A DNA stretch of 64,000 nucleotides from Flavobacterium sp. (lineage in GTDB: Bacteria; Bacteroidota; Bacteroidia; Flavobacteriales; Flavobacteriaceae), in contig NZ_JAPZSP010000039.1 of assembly GCF_027531705.1 (NCBI RefSeq), positions 1 through 64,000 on the forward strand, read 5' to 3'. The stretch's first letter is position 1, and every line of letters starts with the position of its first letter. Of this stretch, positions 25,785 to 36,005 are shown piece by piece. The notes beneath the pieces are model-generated. The model saw only the letters and a list, made by a program, of their open reading frames with translations. It was not told the origin of the DNA and made no database searches. The translations under genes were made by a program, and so were the position numbers.

Positions 25785-28700
25785 TTACATATTTCTTCGG
25801 TATTGTCCGCCAACTTCAAACAACGCACTTGTGATTTGTCCTAATGAACATACTTTTGTGGCATCCATTAATTTTTCAAAAATATTTTGGTTGTTGATGG
25901 CTGCTTCTTGAATAATATTGATTTGTTCGGCAACTTTTTCACCGCTTGTTTTTTGCAAATTGGTTAACATATCGATTTGATATTGTTTTTCTTCTTCGGT
26001 GGCACGAATTACTTCGGCTGGAATTACAGTTGGTGAACCTTTGGAACTTAAGAAGGTATTTACACCAATAATTGGAAATTCTCCTGTGTGTTTCAAGGTT
26101 TCGTAATACAAACTTTCTTCTTGAATTTTTGAACGTTGGTACATGGTTTCCATTGCTCCAAGTACACCACCACGTTCAGTAATTCTGTCAAACTCTTGCA
26201 AAACGGCTTCTTCCACTAAATCAGTTAATTCTTCAATGATGAACGAACCTTGAATTGGATTTTCATTTTTCGCCAAACCTAATTCTTTATTGATAATCAA
26301 CTGAATTGCCATTGCTCTTCGAACTGATTCTTCTGTTGGTGTTGTAATCGCTTCATCATATGCATTTGTATGTAAAGAATTACAGTTATCATAAATCGCA
26401 TACAATGCTTGTAAAGTCGTACGAATATCATTAAAATCAATTTCTTGTGCGTGTAATGAACGTCCAGAAGTTTGAATATGGTATTTCAACATTTGAGCTC
26501 TTTCGTTGGCTCCGTATTTATTCTTCATGGCTTTCGCCCAAATTTTACGAGCTACTCGACCGATTACAGCATATTCTGGATCAATTCCGTTTGAGAAAAA
26601 GAACGATAAGTTTGGTCCGAAATCGTTGATGTTCATGCCACGACTTAAATAGTATTCCACATAAGTGAAACCATTTGCTAAAGTAAATGCCAATTGTGAA
26701 ATCGGATTCGCACCAGCTTCAGCAATATGATAACCTGAAATTGAAACCGAGTAAAAATTACGAACATTTTGTTTGATGAAATATTCTTGAACGTCACCCA
26801 TCAATCGTAATGCAAATTCAGTTGAAAAAATACAAGTGTTTTGCGCTTGATCTTCTTTCAAAATATCAGCCTGAACTGTTCCGCGAACTTGAGCTAATGT
26901 TTTAATTTTGATGTCATTATAAACATCCAAAGGCAATACTTGATCTCCAGTTACACCTAAAAGCATTAATCCCAGACCGTTATTTCCTTCTGGCAAAGCG
27001 CCTTGGTATTTTGGTCTTGTAGTTCCTTTTTTCTTGTAAATTTCGTTGATTCGTTCTTCAACTTCTGTTTGAAGATTGTTTTCGATGATGAATTTTTCAC
27101 AGTTTTGGTCAATGGCAGCATTCATAAAGAATCCCAATAACATTGGAGCTGGACCATTGATAGTCATCGAAACCGAAGTTAATGGATGACTTAAATCGAA
27201 ACCAGAATATAATTTTTTAGCATCATCCAAACAACAAATAGAAACTCCGGCATTTCCGATTTTTCCATAAATATCTGGACGAACGTGTGGGTCATTTCCG
27301 TATAAAGTTACCGAATCGAAAGCTGTTGAAAGACGTTTTGCAGGCAATCCAGCAGAAACATAATGGAAACGTTTGTTGGTTCTTTCTGGTCCACCTTCAC
27401 CGGCAAACATTCTACTTGGATCTTCACCTTCACGTTTGAAAGGATATAATCCAGAAGCAAATGGGAATTCTCCAGGAACATTTTCTTGCAAATTCCATTT
27501 TAAAATATCACCCCAAGCTTGGTACTTTGGTAATGAAATTTTTGGAATTTGAGAATGTGATAAACTCTCACTATGTGTTTTAATTTCAATGACTTTGTCA
27601 CGAACTTTGAAACTATAAATTGGATTTTTGTATTTGTTTACTTTATCCTCCCAAGTTAAAATGATTTCCCAATTGTATGGGTCAAGATTCATTTTTACTC
27701 GGTCGAATTCTTTTACTAAAAGATTTAAAAACTCATTTCTACTTTCATCTTTTGAATGCAAAATAGTTTCTTCGATTCCTGCTTTTGTTAAGTTTGGTTT
27801 GCTTCCAAAAACGGTTTCAATGGTTTTATAAATTCCATATAATTTTTGAGCTACTTCAACTTGAGTTAAAGCAGTTTCATCGTATTTTCTATTATTTTCA
27901 GCAATCTCCGATAAATATCTAGTTCTATGTGGAGGAATTACGAAAATTTTCTCGCTCATTTCACGAGTGATTTGGAACGTCGATTTTAAATCAGCTCCGG
28001 TTTTTTCTACAATTTTATCCATGATAGATTTGTAGAGTGTGTTCATTCCTGGATCATTGAATTGTGAAGCAATTGTTCCGAAAATCGGCATCGTTTCTAC
28101 ATCAGCATCCCACAAATTATGATTACGTTGGTATTGTTTTTTAACATCACGAATGGCATCTAATGCTCCACGTTTGTCAAATTTATTTAAAGCCACTAAA
28201 TCGGCAAAATCCAACATATCAATTTTTTCTAACTGTGTTGCAGCACCAAACTCAGGCGTCATCACATAAAGAGAAACATCGGAGTGATCCATAATTTCAG
28301 TATCACTTTGTCCAATTCCAGAAGTTTCAAGAATGATGATATCGTATTTAGCTGCTTTTAAAACTTCGATTGCCTCGTTCACATATTTAGACAAAGCCAA
28401 ATTCGATTGACGAGTTGCCAACGAACGCATATAAACTCTAGGATTATTAATTGCATTCATACGAATTCTATCGCCTAAAAGTGCGCCACCGGTTTTACGT
28501 TTTGATGGATCAACCGAGATTAATCCGATAGTTTTTTCTGGAAAATCTATTAAAAATCTTCTAACCAATTCATCAACTAATGACGATTTTCCCGCTCCAC
28601 CAGTTCCAGTAATTCCTAAAACTGGAATTTTGGAAGTTTGATTTTTAGCGTGAATTTTATCTAAAGTTTCTTTAGCAATTTCTGGAAAATTTTCGGCAGA

Positions 28701-29213
28701 AGAAATCACGCGAGCAATTGCTGTTGGATTTTTTTCTTCCAAATGATTGATTTCACCATTCAATTTATCACCAATTGGATAATCAGAACGTTGCACTAAA
28801 TCGTTAATCATTCCTTGTAAACCCATTGCACGACCATCATCTGGAGAATAAATTCTTTCGATACCGTATTCATGTAATTCCGATATTTCAGAAGGAAGAA
28901 TTACTCCGCCACCACCACCAAATATTTTGATGTGACCTGCTCCTTTTTCCTTAAGCAAATCATGCATATACTTGAAATATTCATTGTGACCACCTTGATA
29001 AGAAGTCATAGCAATAGCATTAGCATCTTCTTGAATGGCAGTATTTACAACTTCTTCAACACTTCTATCGTGACCAAGATGAATAACCTCAACACCTGTC
29101 GCTTGGATAATTCTTCGCATAATGTTGATAGCAGCATCGTGTCCGTCAAAAAGTGACGCAGCTGTTACAATTCTTACTTTATTTTTAGGAATATAAGGAG
29201 TTTGTGCTTCCAT
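25785..29213 (-). CDS. icmF: Fused acyl-CoA mutase with G-protein chaperone (IcmF type)
   Basis: 1142 aa. Order: B12-binding domain (about 10-150; [13 protein letters not shown] with the cobalt-ligand DGH motif), MeaB-like GTPase (about 195-410; GGAGKSS Walker [17 protein letters not shown]) and the mutase TIM barrel (about 560-1142). The substrate-site stretch [24 protein letters not shown] has the Phe typical of IcmF rather than the Tyr-Pro-Thr of methylmalonyl-CoA mutase, so isobutyryl-CoA/n-butyryl-CoA isomerisation is expected (pivalyl- or isovaleryl-CoA are alternatives in the family). Cytoplasmic, adenosylcobalamin-dependent, single gene. Confidence 0.93.
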   Translation of the reverse strand: MEAQTPYIPKNKVRIVTAASLFDGHDAAINIMRRIIQATGVEVIHLGHDRSVEEVVNTAIQEDANAIAMTSYQGGHNEYFKYMHDLLKEKGAGHIKIFGGGGGVILPSEISELHEYGIERIYSPDDGRAMGLQGMINDLVQRSDYPIGDKLNGEINHLEEKNPTAIARVISSAENFPEIAKETLDKIHAKNQTSKIPVLGITGTGGAGKSSLVDELVRRFLIDFPEKTIGLISVDPSKRKTGGALLGDRIRMNAINNPRVYMRSLATRQSNLALSKYVNEAIEVLKAAKYDIIILETSGIGQSDTEIMDHSDVSLYVMTPEFGAATQLEKIDMLDFADLVALNKFDKRGALDAIRDVKKQYQRNHNLWDADVETMPIFGTIASQFNDPGMNTLYKSIMDKIVEKTGADLKSTFQITREMSEKIFVIPPHRTRYLSEIAENNRKYDETALTQVEVAQKLYGIYKTIETVFGSKPNLTKAGIEETILHSKDESRNEFLNLLVKEFDRVKMNLDPYNWEIILTWEDKVNKYKNPIYSFKVRDKVIEIKTHSESLSHSQIPKISLPKYQAWGDILKWNLQENVPGEFPFASGLYPFKREGEDPSRMFAGEGGPERTNKRFHYVSAGLPAKRLSTAFDSVTLYGNDPHVRPDIYGKIGNAGVSICCLDDAKKLYSGFDLSHPLTSVSMTINGPAPMLLGFFMNAAIDQNCEKFIIENNLQTEVEERINEIYKKKGTTRPKYQGALPEGNNGLGLMLLGVTGDQVLPLDVYNDIKIKTLAQVRGTVQADILKEDQAQNTCIFSTEFALRLMGDVQEYFIKQNVRNFYSVSISGYHIAEAGANPISQLAFTLANGFTYVEYYLSRGMNINDFGPNLSFFFSNGIDPEYAVIGRVARKIWAKAMKNKYGANERAQMLKYHIQTSGRSLHAQEIDFNDIRTTLQALYAIYDNCNSLHTNAYDEAITTPTEESVRRAMAIQLIINKELGLAKNENPIQGSFIIEELTDLVEEAVLQEFDRITERGGVLGAMETMYQRSKIQEESLYYETLKHTGEFPIIGVNTFLSSKGSPTVIPAEVIRATEEEKQYQIDMLTNLQKTSGEKVAEQINIIQEAAINNQNIFEKLMDATKVCSLGQITSALFEVGGQYRRNM

Positions 29214-29297
29214 TGGTAATTTTTATTCAAATTTAAGTGCGCAATTTACGAATTTAATAATTTTTATACGATTTTATTACTTTAAAATTTGAGGCAC

Positions 29298-29305
29298 TAT
29301 ATTTG
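29298..29305 (+). promoter_or_regulatory. -7 element of the DUF4197 gene
   Basis: TATATTTG, a perfect TAnnTTTG match, 31 nt before the ATG at 29337. No well-placed -33 TTG. Confidence 0.45.
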
Positions 29306-29336
29306 CTTATTATTTGGAATTAAAAATAGATACAAT

Positions 29337-30050
29337 ATGAAAAGAGTAGCATTAATTTTAGTAGCAACAACACTATTTTCGGGATGTGCAGAGATGCAAC
29401 AAATTGCCAATCAATTACCTGGCGTTTTAGAACAATCAGGAACAGTTGACATTGCAGGTGGTTTGAAAGAAGCTTTAAACAACGGAATTAGTAAACAAGT
29501 TACCAAACTTACAGCAGTTGATGGCTTTTACAAAAACGAAATGGTAAAAATTTTGTTGCCAGAAGAATTGAAAAAAGTTGATTCAGGTTTGCGAAAAATA
29601 GGATTAGGAAATTTAGCCGATGAAGGTTTAAAAGCCATCAATAGAACCGCTGAAGATGCTGTAAAAGAAGCTACTCCAATATTTGTTGATGCCATAAAAG
29701 GAATGACTTTTACAGATGCCAAAAACATTTTGATGGGAAATGAAAGTGCGGCCACGACCTATTTACAAAGTTCTACTTCAACTGCATTATATGGAAAATT
29801 TAATCCTGTGATTAAAACTTCGTTTGCTAAAGTTGGTGCTGATAAAGTTTGGGCAAATATTATTACCAAATACAACGCAATTCCTTTAGTAAAAAAAGTA
29901 AATCCAGATTTGACTGATTATGTTACCAATCAAGCGATGAATGGCGTTTTCAAAATGGTTGCTGTTGAAGAAAAAAATATTAGAACCAATTTGAGTTCGA
30001 GAACTTCTGATTTATTGAAGAAAGTTTTTGCCATGCAAGATAATAAATAG
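29337..30050 (+). CDS. DUF4197 lipoprotein
   Basis: 237 aa from the ATG at 29337; the longer TTG frame would put the promoter inside the coding region. Lipoprotein signal MKRVALILVATTLFSGC (C17). The mature part is helical with the family blocks GLKEALNNGISKQVTKL, GFYKNEMVKILLPEELKKVDSGLRKIGLG, AVKEATPIFVDAIKGMTFTDAKNIL and VNPDLTDYVTNQAMNGVFKMVAVEE. Periplasmic side of a membrane; function unknown. Confidence 0.9.
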   Translation: MKRVALILVATTLFSGCAEMQQIANQLPGVLEQSGTVDIAGGLKEALNNGISKQVTKLTAVDGFYKNEMVKILLPEELKKVDSGLRKIGLGNLADEGLKAINRTAEDAVKEATPIFVDAIKGMTFTDAKNILMGNESAATTYLQSSTSTALYGKFNPVIKTSFAKVGADKVWANIITKYNAIPLVKKVNPDLTDYVTNQAMNGVFKMVAVEEKNIRTNLSSRTSDLLKKVFAMQDNK

Positions 30051-30072
30051 TTGGCAGTCGCAGTTGGCAGTA
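30051..30072. repeat. Short tandem repeat GTTGGCAGTCGCA
   Basis: AGTTGGCAGT occurs twice, separated by CGC (about 30050-30071), right at the DUF4197 stop codon. Simple intergenic repeat. Confidence 0.55.
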
Positions 30073-30156
30073 TTCAATATTTTAAAATGTTAAAATTTTA
30101 GTTATCAATAACATAAGTATAACATTCTATTAACATAACCATTGAAAAAATAGTTT

Positions 30157-30250
30157 GATATTTGCAGTGTAATAAATAAGATTTATTATTTTGTTTGGTT
30201 AGTTTAGTTTAAAAAATTGCCAGTGTTTTGAAAAAAGCATTGGCATTTTT
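30157..30250 (+). ncRNA. Possible small RNA or long 3' UTR ending in a GAAA-loop terminator
   Basis: GATATTTG (30157-30164) matches the -7 consensus in seven of eight positions. About 50 nt later comes a leader word TTTGTTTGGTTAGTTTAG, then TGCCAGTGTTTT/GAAA/AAAGCATTGGCA, a 12-bp stem with G-U pairs, and TTTTT (30218-30250). The terminator is certain; an independent short transcript is only possible, because no -33 sits at the right distance. The stem also ends near the convergent hydrolase gene. Confidence 0.35.
30218..30250 (+). terminator. Rho-independent terminator with GAAA loop
   Basis: 12-bp stem, GAAA loop and T5, 168 nt downstream of the DUF4197 stop and 3 nt before the stop of the convergent alpha/beta hydrolase. 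Confidence 0.85.
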
Positions 30251-30252
30251 TA

Positions 30253-31035
30253 TTAATTATTTTGAATAAACAAAATCACTTCTTTATTAAAAATAGATGG
30301 TTGTTCTACATTTACAACGTGCCCACATTTTTCTATTACAAATAATTTGGAAGATTTATAATGCCGTTCGACTACTTTTCTAACGGATGGCAAAAACATA
30401 TAATCTTCTTCGCCCATAACATAAAAGGTTGGAATGTTAAGTTCTTGCTGGCGAAACCACTTTAAGACAGGATTGATTTCGGCAGTTAGTTTGAACCAGC
30501 GAATAAATTCTTTTTGGTATAACTTTTTGGCCTCGTTTATAAATAGTAATCTAGATTGCTTATGGTTTTTGTTGGGCATAATTACAAAAGCAAAAAACTT
30601 GTATAAAACCAAATACGGCAATACATATTTAAAGATATTTCCCAATCGCATTAATATTTGAGAGCGGAAATTCATTTTCAAAATTGCGCCGCCCATTATC
30701 ATGCTTTTTACTCGGTTTGGATGCATTTCTGCTAATTGTCGGATTACGATTGTTCCTAACGAAATACCAACAAAATGAGTGGTTTTTATTTGTAAAAAAT
30801 CTAAAACTTCTAAAACATCATTGGCAATTGACTTGAATGTGTATTTTTGTTTGAAAGCTTTTTTAAATTGTTCATTTGAATTACCGTGACCACGTAAATC
30901 TAACAACAAAACATTAAAATGCTTTTGAAACTCTCTTATTTGCTTGAACCAAATAGAAGAACTTCCTCCTGCGCCGTGCACAAAAGTTACCCATTCATTG
31001 GAGTTTTCATTTTTATATAGTGTGTAGGAAATCAA
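30253..31035 (-). CDS. Alpha/beta hydrolase
   Basis: 260 aa. [10 protein letters not shown] oxyanion loop, DLRGHGNS, nucleophile elbow GISLGT, acid in [11 protein letters not shown] and catalytic His in [11 protein letters not shown]. No signal peptide. Its start is a TTG whose last bases overlap the TGA stop of pyrF (TTGA), so translation is coupled; no other start fits before the conserved core. Substrate unknown; the coupling with pyrF does not by itself imply pyrimidine chemistry. Confidence 0.88.
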   Translation of the reverse strand: MISYTLYKNENSNEWVTFVHGAGGSSSIWFKQIREFQKHFNVLLLDLRGHGNSNEQFKKAFKQKYTFKSIANDVLEVLDFLQIKTTHFVGISLGTIVIRQLAEMHPNRVKSMIMGGAILKMNFRSQILMRLGNIFKYVLPYLVLYKFFAFVIMPNKNHKQSRLLFINEAKKLYQKEFIRWFKLTAEINPVLKWFRQQELNIPTFYVMGEEDYMFLPSVRKVVERHYKSSKLFVIEKCGHVVNVEQPSIFNKEVILFIQNN

Positions 31036-31853
31036 ATGTTGTCTTTTAGAATTTCTTCCATTTCACTTTGCATTTTCTTGGCTTCTTCTCTTGCTTTTTG
31101 TGCAAAATCGTTTCCATTGGAAGCATAAATTATGGCTCTTGATGAGTTGATTAATAATCCAATATTTTCACTCATTCCGTATCTGCAAACTTCTTGTAAA
31201 CTTCCGCCTTGCGCACCAACGCCTGGAACTAGTAAAAAACTAGTTGGAATTATTTTTCTAATTTCAGTGAAATATTCTGCTTTGGTTGCTCCTACTACGT
31301 ACATTAGATTTTCGGAGTTTTTCCACGATTTTGAAGTTTCAATTACCGTTTTATAAAGTTCTGTTCCTTCTACCATTTTTGTTTGAAAATCAAATGCTCC
31401 TTCATTGGAAGTTAATGCTAACATAATAGTATGTTTGTTTTCAAAAGCTAAAAATGGTTCTACAGAATCTTTTCCCATATAAGGTGCAACTGTAACCGAA
31501 TCGAAATTCAAATCTTCAAAAAACGCTTTTGCATACATAGAAGAAGTGTTTCCGATATCGCCACGTTTTGCATCTGCAATTGTAAAAATTTCGGGATGGT
31601 TTTCGTTTATATAATTGATAGTTTTTTGCAATGATTGCCAGCCTTTTATGCCGTAAGCTTCGTAAAAAGCGGTATTTGGTTTATAGGATACGCACAAATC
31701 GTGTGTTGCATCAATTATGGCTTTGTTGAATTCAAAAATTGGATCTTCGAGTTCTAGTAAATGTTGTGGAATTTTGGTCAAATCAACATCTAAACCTATA
31801 CAGAGAAAGGATTTTTTGTGTAGAATTTGTTCGATTAGTTGTTGTGTTGTCAT
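31032..31853 (-). CDS. pyrF: Orotidine 5'-phosphate decarboxylase (type 2)
   Basis: 273 aa, the longer type-2 form. It decarboxylates OMP to UMP, the last step of UMP synthesis. Visible: [14 protein letters not shown] at the start, the active-site [19 protein letters not shown] (Lys and Asp network), [13 protein letters not shown] and the phosphate-binding [15 protein letters not shown]. Start is ATG. Its TGA overlaps the TTG start of the alpha/beta hydrolase. Confidence 0.96.
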   Translation of the reverse strand: MTTQQLIEQILHKKSFLCIGLDVDLTKIPQHLLELEDPIFEFNKAIIDATHDLCVSYKPNTAFYEAYGIKGWQSLQKTINYINENHPEIFTIADAKRGDIGNTSSMYAKAFFEDLNFDSVTVAPYMGKDSVEPFLAFENKHTIMLALTSNEGAFDFQTKMVEGTELYKTVIETSKSWKNSENLMYVVGATKAEYFTEIRKIIPTSFLLVPGVGAQGGSLQEVCRYGMSENIGLLINSSRAIIYASNGNDFAQKAREEAKKMQSEMEEILKDNI

Positions 31854-31942
31854 TACTAGTTGTTTGACAACAAAGTTACTAAACTTGAAGTATTAAAACT
31901 AAAATCAGAAAAATTTAATTAAATTAGCCTAAAAAATTAAGT

Positions 31943-33070
31943 ATGGCTTCAAAAAACAAAATTACTTTCAACACATCTAATTTTCTGTTTTTGATTTTGT
32001 TGGTTTTTAGTATGTATGTATTGAAACCATTGGTTGTTCCTTTGCTGTTTTCAATCATGTTATGTATTCTAGTTTTTCCAGTTGTTAAGTTTTTGGAGCA
32101 TAAATTACGATTCAATAAAGCGCTATCGGCATTGACTGCTATTATAATAATGATTATTGGTGTTTTTATTTTGTTTTCATATATTGGATTTCAACTTTCT
32201 GATGTAGTTTCGAAAAGCGGTGTTTACGCGGATAAATTAGAACAGCTTTATAACAATTATGCTAGTGAAATTGAATCAACTTTTAATTTTAAAATTAATG
32301 ATTTAACAAAGAACTCAGCAAATATTGGAAAAACATTGAAAGATAATTTTTCAAATATTATGCAATTTATTGGTGCATCTGGAAGTATTCTTGGAGATTT
32401 GATTTTGATTCCTATTTATATGTTTTTCTTTTTATTTTACAGAAGCTTTTTTCAAACTTTTTTAATGAAAGTTTTTTCAAACGACAATAAAAATTCGAGT
32501 GTTAAAATGATTATTCAAAAACTATACAAAGTTCAAAAAAGCTATTTATCTGGACTTTTTACCGTCATGGGAATTGTTGGTATTTTAAATAGTATTGGAC
32601 TATTAATTCTAGGAATTGAAAATGCTTTTTTCTACGGATTTTTAGCGTCTCTATTATTATTGATTCCTTACATCGGAATAATAATTGGTTCGCTAATTCC
32701 AGCTGTTATTGCTTTGGTTACAAAAGATTCGGCTTGGTATGCTGTTGGCGTTATTGCTTTATTTGGATTTATTCAATTTTTGGAAGGAAACTTTATTACG
32801 CCAAAAATTACTGGCTCAAAAGTGAGTATAAATGCATTGGCAGCAATTGTCTCTATCATTGCTTTTTCGATGCTTTGGGGAACATCAGGAATGATTTTGG
32901 CATTACCAATTGTAGCCAGTTTAAAAATTCTATTTGACAATATTGCTGGTTTAGAGCCTTACGGATTTATATTAGGCGAACCTGATGAAGAACATGTTAC
33001 AATTGAAGCAAGAATAAGATTGAAAAAGTGGAAAGAAATTAGGAGAAAGAAGTTGGAAGTTGGGAGTTAG
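31943..33070 (+). CDS. AI-2E-family (TqsA/YdiK-like) membrane permease
   Basis: 375 aa with about eight membrane helices: FLFLILLVFSMYVLKPLVVPLLFSIML near the start, LTAIIIMIIGVFILFSYIGF, DLILIPIYMFFFLFY, and the conserved PYIGIIIGSLIPAVIAL plus GNFITPKITGSKVSINALAAIVSIIAFSMLWGTSGMILALPIVASLKI at the end. The family is named for AI-2 export but includes Na+/H+ antiporters and others; the substrate cannot be told from sequence. C-terminal tail is basic. Confidence 0.92.
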   Translation: MASKNKITFNTSNFLFLILLVFSMYVLKPLVVPLLFSIMLCILVFPVVKFLEHKLRFNKALSALTAIIIMIIGVFILFSYIGFQLSDVVSKSGVYADKLEQLYNNYASEIESTFNFKINDLTKNSANIGKTLKDNFSNIMQFIGASGSILGDLILIPIYMFFFLFYRSFFQTFLMKVFSNDNKNSSVKMIIQKLYKVQKSYLSGLFTVMGIVGILNSIGLLILGIENAFFYGFLASLLLLIPYIGIIIGSLIPAVIALVTKDSAWYAVGVIALFGFIQFLEGNFITPKITGSKVSINALAAIVSIIAFSMLWGTSGMILALPIVASLKILFDNIAGLEPYGFILGEPDEEHVTIEARIRLKKWKEIRRKKLEVGS

Positions 33071-33092
33071 AAGATGGAAGTTAGTGGAAAAC
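33049..33092. repeat. Short GAAGTTGG/GGAGTTAG tandem words
   Basis: AGAAGTTGGAAGTTGGGAGTT followed by AGAAGATGGAAGTTAGT: about five imperfect copies of an 8-nt word, spanning the stop codon of the AI-2E permease gene. Confidence 0.5.
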
Positions 33093-33116
33093 AAAAAATC
33101 TCAAAGATGAAAACTT

Positions 33117-33503
33117 ATGTCTGGAGAAATTAAATTAGAATTAGAAAAAATAATTTGGGTATATGAAAATGAAAATATAGTTGAAATATATTTTGATGAA
33201 ATTTTCATTATTGGAGAATATACAATCGACTCAATATTTGATGATTGGTTTATCGTTTTTGTTTCTAGAGATGGTTCGTGGGAAAAAATTTCAATGTTTG
33301 CAGAAAATATAGATTTGTTGCTAAATGCTTTATCAGATAAGTATAATATAGAAGTTGGTCAAACTCAACTTGCAAATTCAACAAAATGGAATTCAATAAT
33401 TAGCTTTCCGAATTCAATACGCGGGAAAAAACTTTTTAATTTAGTTAAAAACAAAATTGAACTTGATGAAGATATTAAAGAATATTTTTTACCCAAAAGA
33501 TAA
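33117..33503 (+). CDS. Hypothetical protein
   Basis: 128 aa, no signal or membrane segment, acidic and rich in Ile/Phe (IIWVYENENIVEIYFDEIFIIGEYTIDSIFDDWFIVFVSRDG). I do not recognise a domain; the pattern of short strands early and helices late (LLLNALSDKYN, RGKKLFNLVKNKI) is that of small orphan or immunity-type proteins, but there is no neighbouring toxin to support that. Lower GC than the permease upstream. Confidence 0.6.
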   Translation: MSGEIKLELEKIIWVYENENIVEIYFDEIFIIGEYTIDSIFDDWFIVFVSRDGSWEKISMFAENIDLLLNALSDKYNIEVGQTQLANSTKWNSIISFPNSIRGKKLFNLVKNKIELDEDIKEYFLPKR

Positions 33504-33610
33504 TTTTTTCATCTCTTTTTATTTCAATAATAAATGATTATTAAACTTTCAAAATTAATACTAATTCAAAAATGTTTTTAATTCCTGAAAATCCCAAACC
33601 ATTCGCTTCA

Positions 33611-33642
33611 AAAAAAAAATGCCAAACTTAATTAGTCTGGCA
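33611..33642 (-). terminator. Terminator of prfA
   Basis: TGCCAAACT/AGTCTGGCA stem (one mismatch) followed on the minus strand by a run of nine T, 23 nt after the prfA stop. Confidence 0.85.
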
Positions 33643-33664
33643 CTTTGTTCTATTCTATTTCGTT

Positions 33665-34738
33665 TTAAAAAACTTCCGATTCTTTTAGTTTTTCCATATT
33701 GTTGACTAATTGAAGTTCGTCAACAAACTTTTGAATTTTTCCGTTCATAACGCCGTCCATATCGAAAACATCTAAACCTATTCGGTGATCTGTTACACGA
33801 CCTTGTGAATAATTGTAGGTTCTAATTTTAGCCGAACGGTCACCTGAACTAACTTGCGAAGTACGTTTTACGGCGTCTTCAGCTTGTTTTTTGGCTAATT
33901 CTTGCTCGTATAAACGTGAACGCAAAACGTCTAAAGCTTTATCTTTATTCTTATGTTGCGATTTTTGATCTTGACATTGCGCCACCAATCCAGTTGGAAT
34001 GTGCGTCAAACGAACAGCCGATTTTGTTGTATTTACCGATTGTCCACCTGGTCCAGACGAACAGAAAAAGTCCACACGAACATCATTCATATCAATTTGT
34101 ACGTCAAATTCTTCCGCTTCTGGTAAAACCATTACTGTTGCTGCCGAAGTATGCACACGACCTTGCGTTTCTGTTTGTGGCACACGTTGCACACGGTGAA
34201 CACCTGCTTCAAACTTCAACGTTCCATAAACATCTTCTCCTGTTACTTCAAAAATTACCTCTTTGAAACCACCAGAAGTTCCTTCATTCATATCTACAAC
34301 CGAAGTTCTCCAACCGCGAGATTCACAATATTTAGTGTACATTCTGAATAAATCTCCAGCAAAAATTGAAGCTTCGTCACCACCAGTTCCGGCACGAATT
34401 TCAACCATTACGTTTTTAGCATCTTCAGCATCTTTTGGAATTAGCATAAACTTGATTTCATCTTCTAAAATTGGAAGACGTTCTTTGGCTTCATCCAATT
34501 GCATTTTGGCCATTTCTACCATTTCGGCATCGCTACCATCATTAATGATTTCGTTGGCTTCTTGCATATTTCCAGTAACATTAATCAATTCTTCGCGCTT
34601 TTCCATCAAATCTTTAAGTCCTTTATACTCTTGATTTAATTGCACATAACGTTTTTGGTCGGCAATAACGTCGGGTTGAATAATCAAATCCGAAATTTCG
34701 TCGAAACGCTGTTTTACATATTGAAGTCTTTCTAACAT
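33665..34738 (-). CDS. prfA: Peptide chain release factor 1
   Basis: 357 aa from the ATG at 34738 ([15 protein letters not shown]), the normal RF1 start; the frame continues 25 codons upstream without homology. Contains the peptidyl-tRNA hydrolysis motif GGQ in [24 protein letters not shown] and the RF1 recognition domain with [26 protein letters not shown]. It releases nascent chains at UAA and UAG. A 48-nt palindromic repeat lies in the spacer upstream. Confidence 0.96.
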   Translation of the reverse strand: MLERLQYVKQRFDEISDLIIQPDVIADQKRYVQLNQEYKGLKDLMEKREELINVTGNMQEANEIINDGSDAEMVEMAKMQLDEAKERLPILEDEIKFMLIPKDAEDAKNVMVEIRAGTGGDEASIFAGDLFRMYTKYCESRGWRTSVVDMNEGTSGGFKEVIFEVTGEDVYGTLKFEAGVHRVQRVPQTETQGRVHTSAATVMVLPEAEEFDVQIDMNDVRVDFFCSSGPGGQSVNTTKSAVRLTHIPTGLVAQCQDQKSQHKNKDKALDVLRSRLYEQELAKKQAEDAVKRTSQVSSGDRSAKIRTYNYSQGRVTDHRIGLDVFDMDGVMNGKIQKFVDELQLVNNMEKLKESEVF

Positions 34739-34790
34739 TGTACTCTTATTTTTGGAGTGCAAAAATAGTGAAAAGATTGCAGAAATGTAA

Positions 34791-34838
34791 ACACGAATTT
34801 CACAAATTTGCACAAATTAGTATTGTGTGAAATTTCAT
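34791..34838. repeat. AATTTCAC palindromic repeat, copy 1
   Basis: Starts ACACGAATTTCACAAATTT and ends ATTGTGTGAAATTTCA: arms AATTTCAC (34796-34803) and GTGAAATT (34827-34834) around a 23-nt loop. A related copy is at 49025-49075. Both are upstream of minus-strand genes (prfA, pepD). Confidence 0.7.
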
Positions 34839-34902
34839 GAACAAAATATACTGTTTAAGCTGGTATTTTTACTATTTTTACTTTTTCAAAAAACATCTAT
34901 TT

Positions 34903-35406
34903 ATGAAGTCAACTCAGTCATTCTTACTTTTTTTATTTTCAGTAACCATTATTATTTCTTGTAAAAAACAAGATGAAAAAGAAAATTCGATAAAAGAATA
35001 CAATCAACTAAAAAAAGCTAGCTGGTTTTTGGGAAATTGGGAAAACAACTCAAAAGGGGCGATTTTTAAAGAAATTTGGAGTCAGAAAAATGACAGTTCT
35101 TATTTTGCCGAAAGCTTTGTAATTGTTGAAAAAGATACTGTTTTTTATGAAAAAATTGATTTAGTTGAAACGAATAATTCTTTGATTTATATAGTTTCTG
35201 TGAAAGATCAAAATAAAGAAAAACCTGTTTCGTTTTATATGACCAAATCGAGTGAAAAAGAGTTGGTTTTTGAGAATCCAAAACATGATTTTCCGACTAA
35301 AATTGTTTATACTAAAATTACAAATGACAGTTTAGTAGCTGTAATTTATGGAAAAAAAGATGGTAAAAAAATGAGTGAACTTTTTCCAATGAAAAAAACT
35401 AATTAA
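34903..35406 (+). CDS. DUF6265-like lipoprotein, paralogue 1
   Basis: 167 aa from the ATG at 34903, which begins the lipoprotein signal MKSTQSFLLFLFSVTIIISC. The mature part has the heme/lipocalin-like WFLGNWENNSKG...FKEIWSQKNDSSYFAESFVI...VFENPKHDFPTKIVYTKI pattern of the DUF6265 type. The neighbouring gene is a close paralogue with the same length. Envelope lipoprotein of unknown role. Confidence 0.75.
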   Translation: MKSTQSFLLFLFSVTIIISCKKQDEKENSIKEYNQLKKASWFLGNWENNSKGAIFKEIWSQKNDSSYFAESFVIVEKDTVFYEKIDLVETNNSLIYIVSVKDQNKEKPVSFYMTKSSEKELVFENPKHDFPTKIVYTKITNDSLVAVIYGKKDGKKMSELFPMKKTN

Positions 35407-35416
35407 TATTTTAAGA

Positions 35417-35920
35417 ATGAAAAAAATACATTTTTCAATTGTTGCACTACTGCTACTTTCCATTATTTCGTGCAAAAAATATGATGCGCAAGGCAACCTT
35501 ATAAAAGATTATGACGAGTTAGAAAAAGCTAATTGGTTACTTGGCGAATGGGAAAAAACAGATAGTTTGGGCACGCTAAAAGAAATTTGGACCGAATACG
35601 ATGATAGCACTTATGTGGGCGAATCTTACTATATCATAAACAAAAAAGACACGCTTCACAATGAAAAAATTGAGTTGATGCAAACTGGCGAACATTTGAT
35701 TTATTCTGCTACCATTAAAGGAGAAAATAACGACGAACCAATTCCCTATCAAATGACAACTGATGAAGATAGTTTGGTTGTTTTTGAAAATCCTAAATAT
35801 CCATTTCCTGCCAAAATTCAGTATAACTTGAAAAAGAATAATAGCATTCAGGCAACCATTTCTGGAAAACAAAACGGAAAAGCTAGTTCAGACACCTATC
35901 TTTTGGCTAAGAAAAAGTAA
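35417..35920 (+). CDS. DUF6265-like lipoprotein, paralogue 2
   Basis: 167 aa, lipoprotein signal MKKIHFSIVALLLLSIISC, then WLLGEWEKTDSLGTLKEIWTEYDDSTYVGESYYII and VVFENPKYPFPAKIQYNLK, aligned block for block with the gene 10 nt upstream (identical length, same KEYxxLxKAxW lead-in). A recent-to-moderate tandem duplication. Followed by a strong terminator. Confidence 0.78.
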   Translation: MKKIHFSIVALLLLSIISCKKYDAQGNLIKDYDELEKANWLLGEWEKTDSLGTLKEIWTEYDDSTYVGESYYIINKKDTLHNEKIELMQTGEHLIYSATIKGENNDEPIPYQMTTDEDSLVVFENPKYPFPAKIQYNLKKNNSIQATISGKQNGKASSDTYLLAKKK

Positions 35921-35942
35921 CTAAAATCCAATTTATTATTTT

Positions 35943-35970
35943 AAACTTGCTCTTTAGGCAAGTTTTTTTT
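35943..35970 (+). terminator. Rho-independent terminator
   Basis: AAACTTGC/GCAAGTTT stem, loop TCTTTAG, then T8. Ends the DUF6265 pair. Confidence 0.88.
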
Positions 35971-36005
35971 GTTTGTATTTTTCAGTAAATCAAATCGTTA
36001 AAAAC

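Noticed and set aside
33916..34634. Overlapping plus-strand frames of 66-123 codons inside prfA
   Set aside because: All antisense to the conserved release factor gene.
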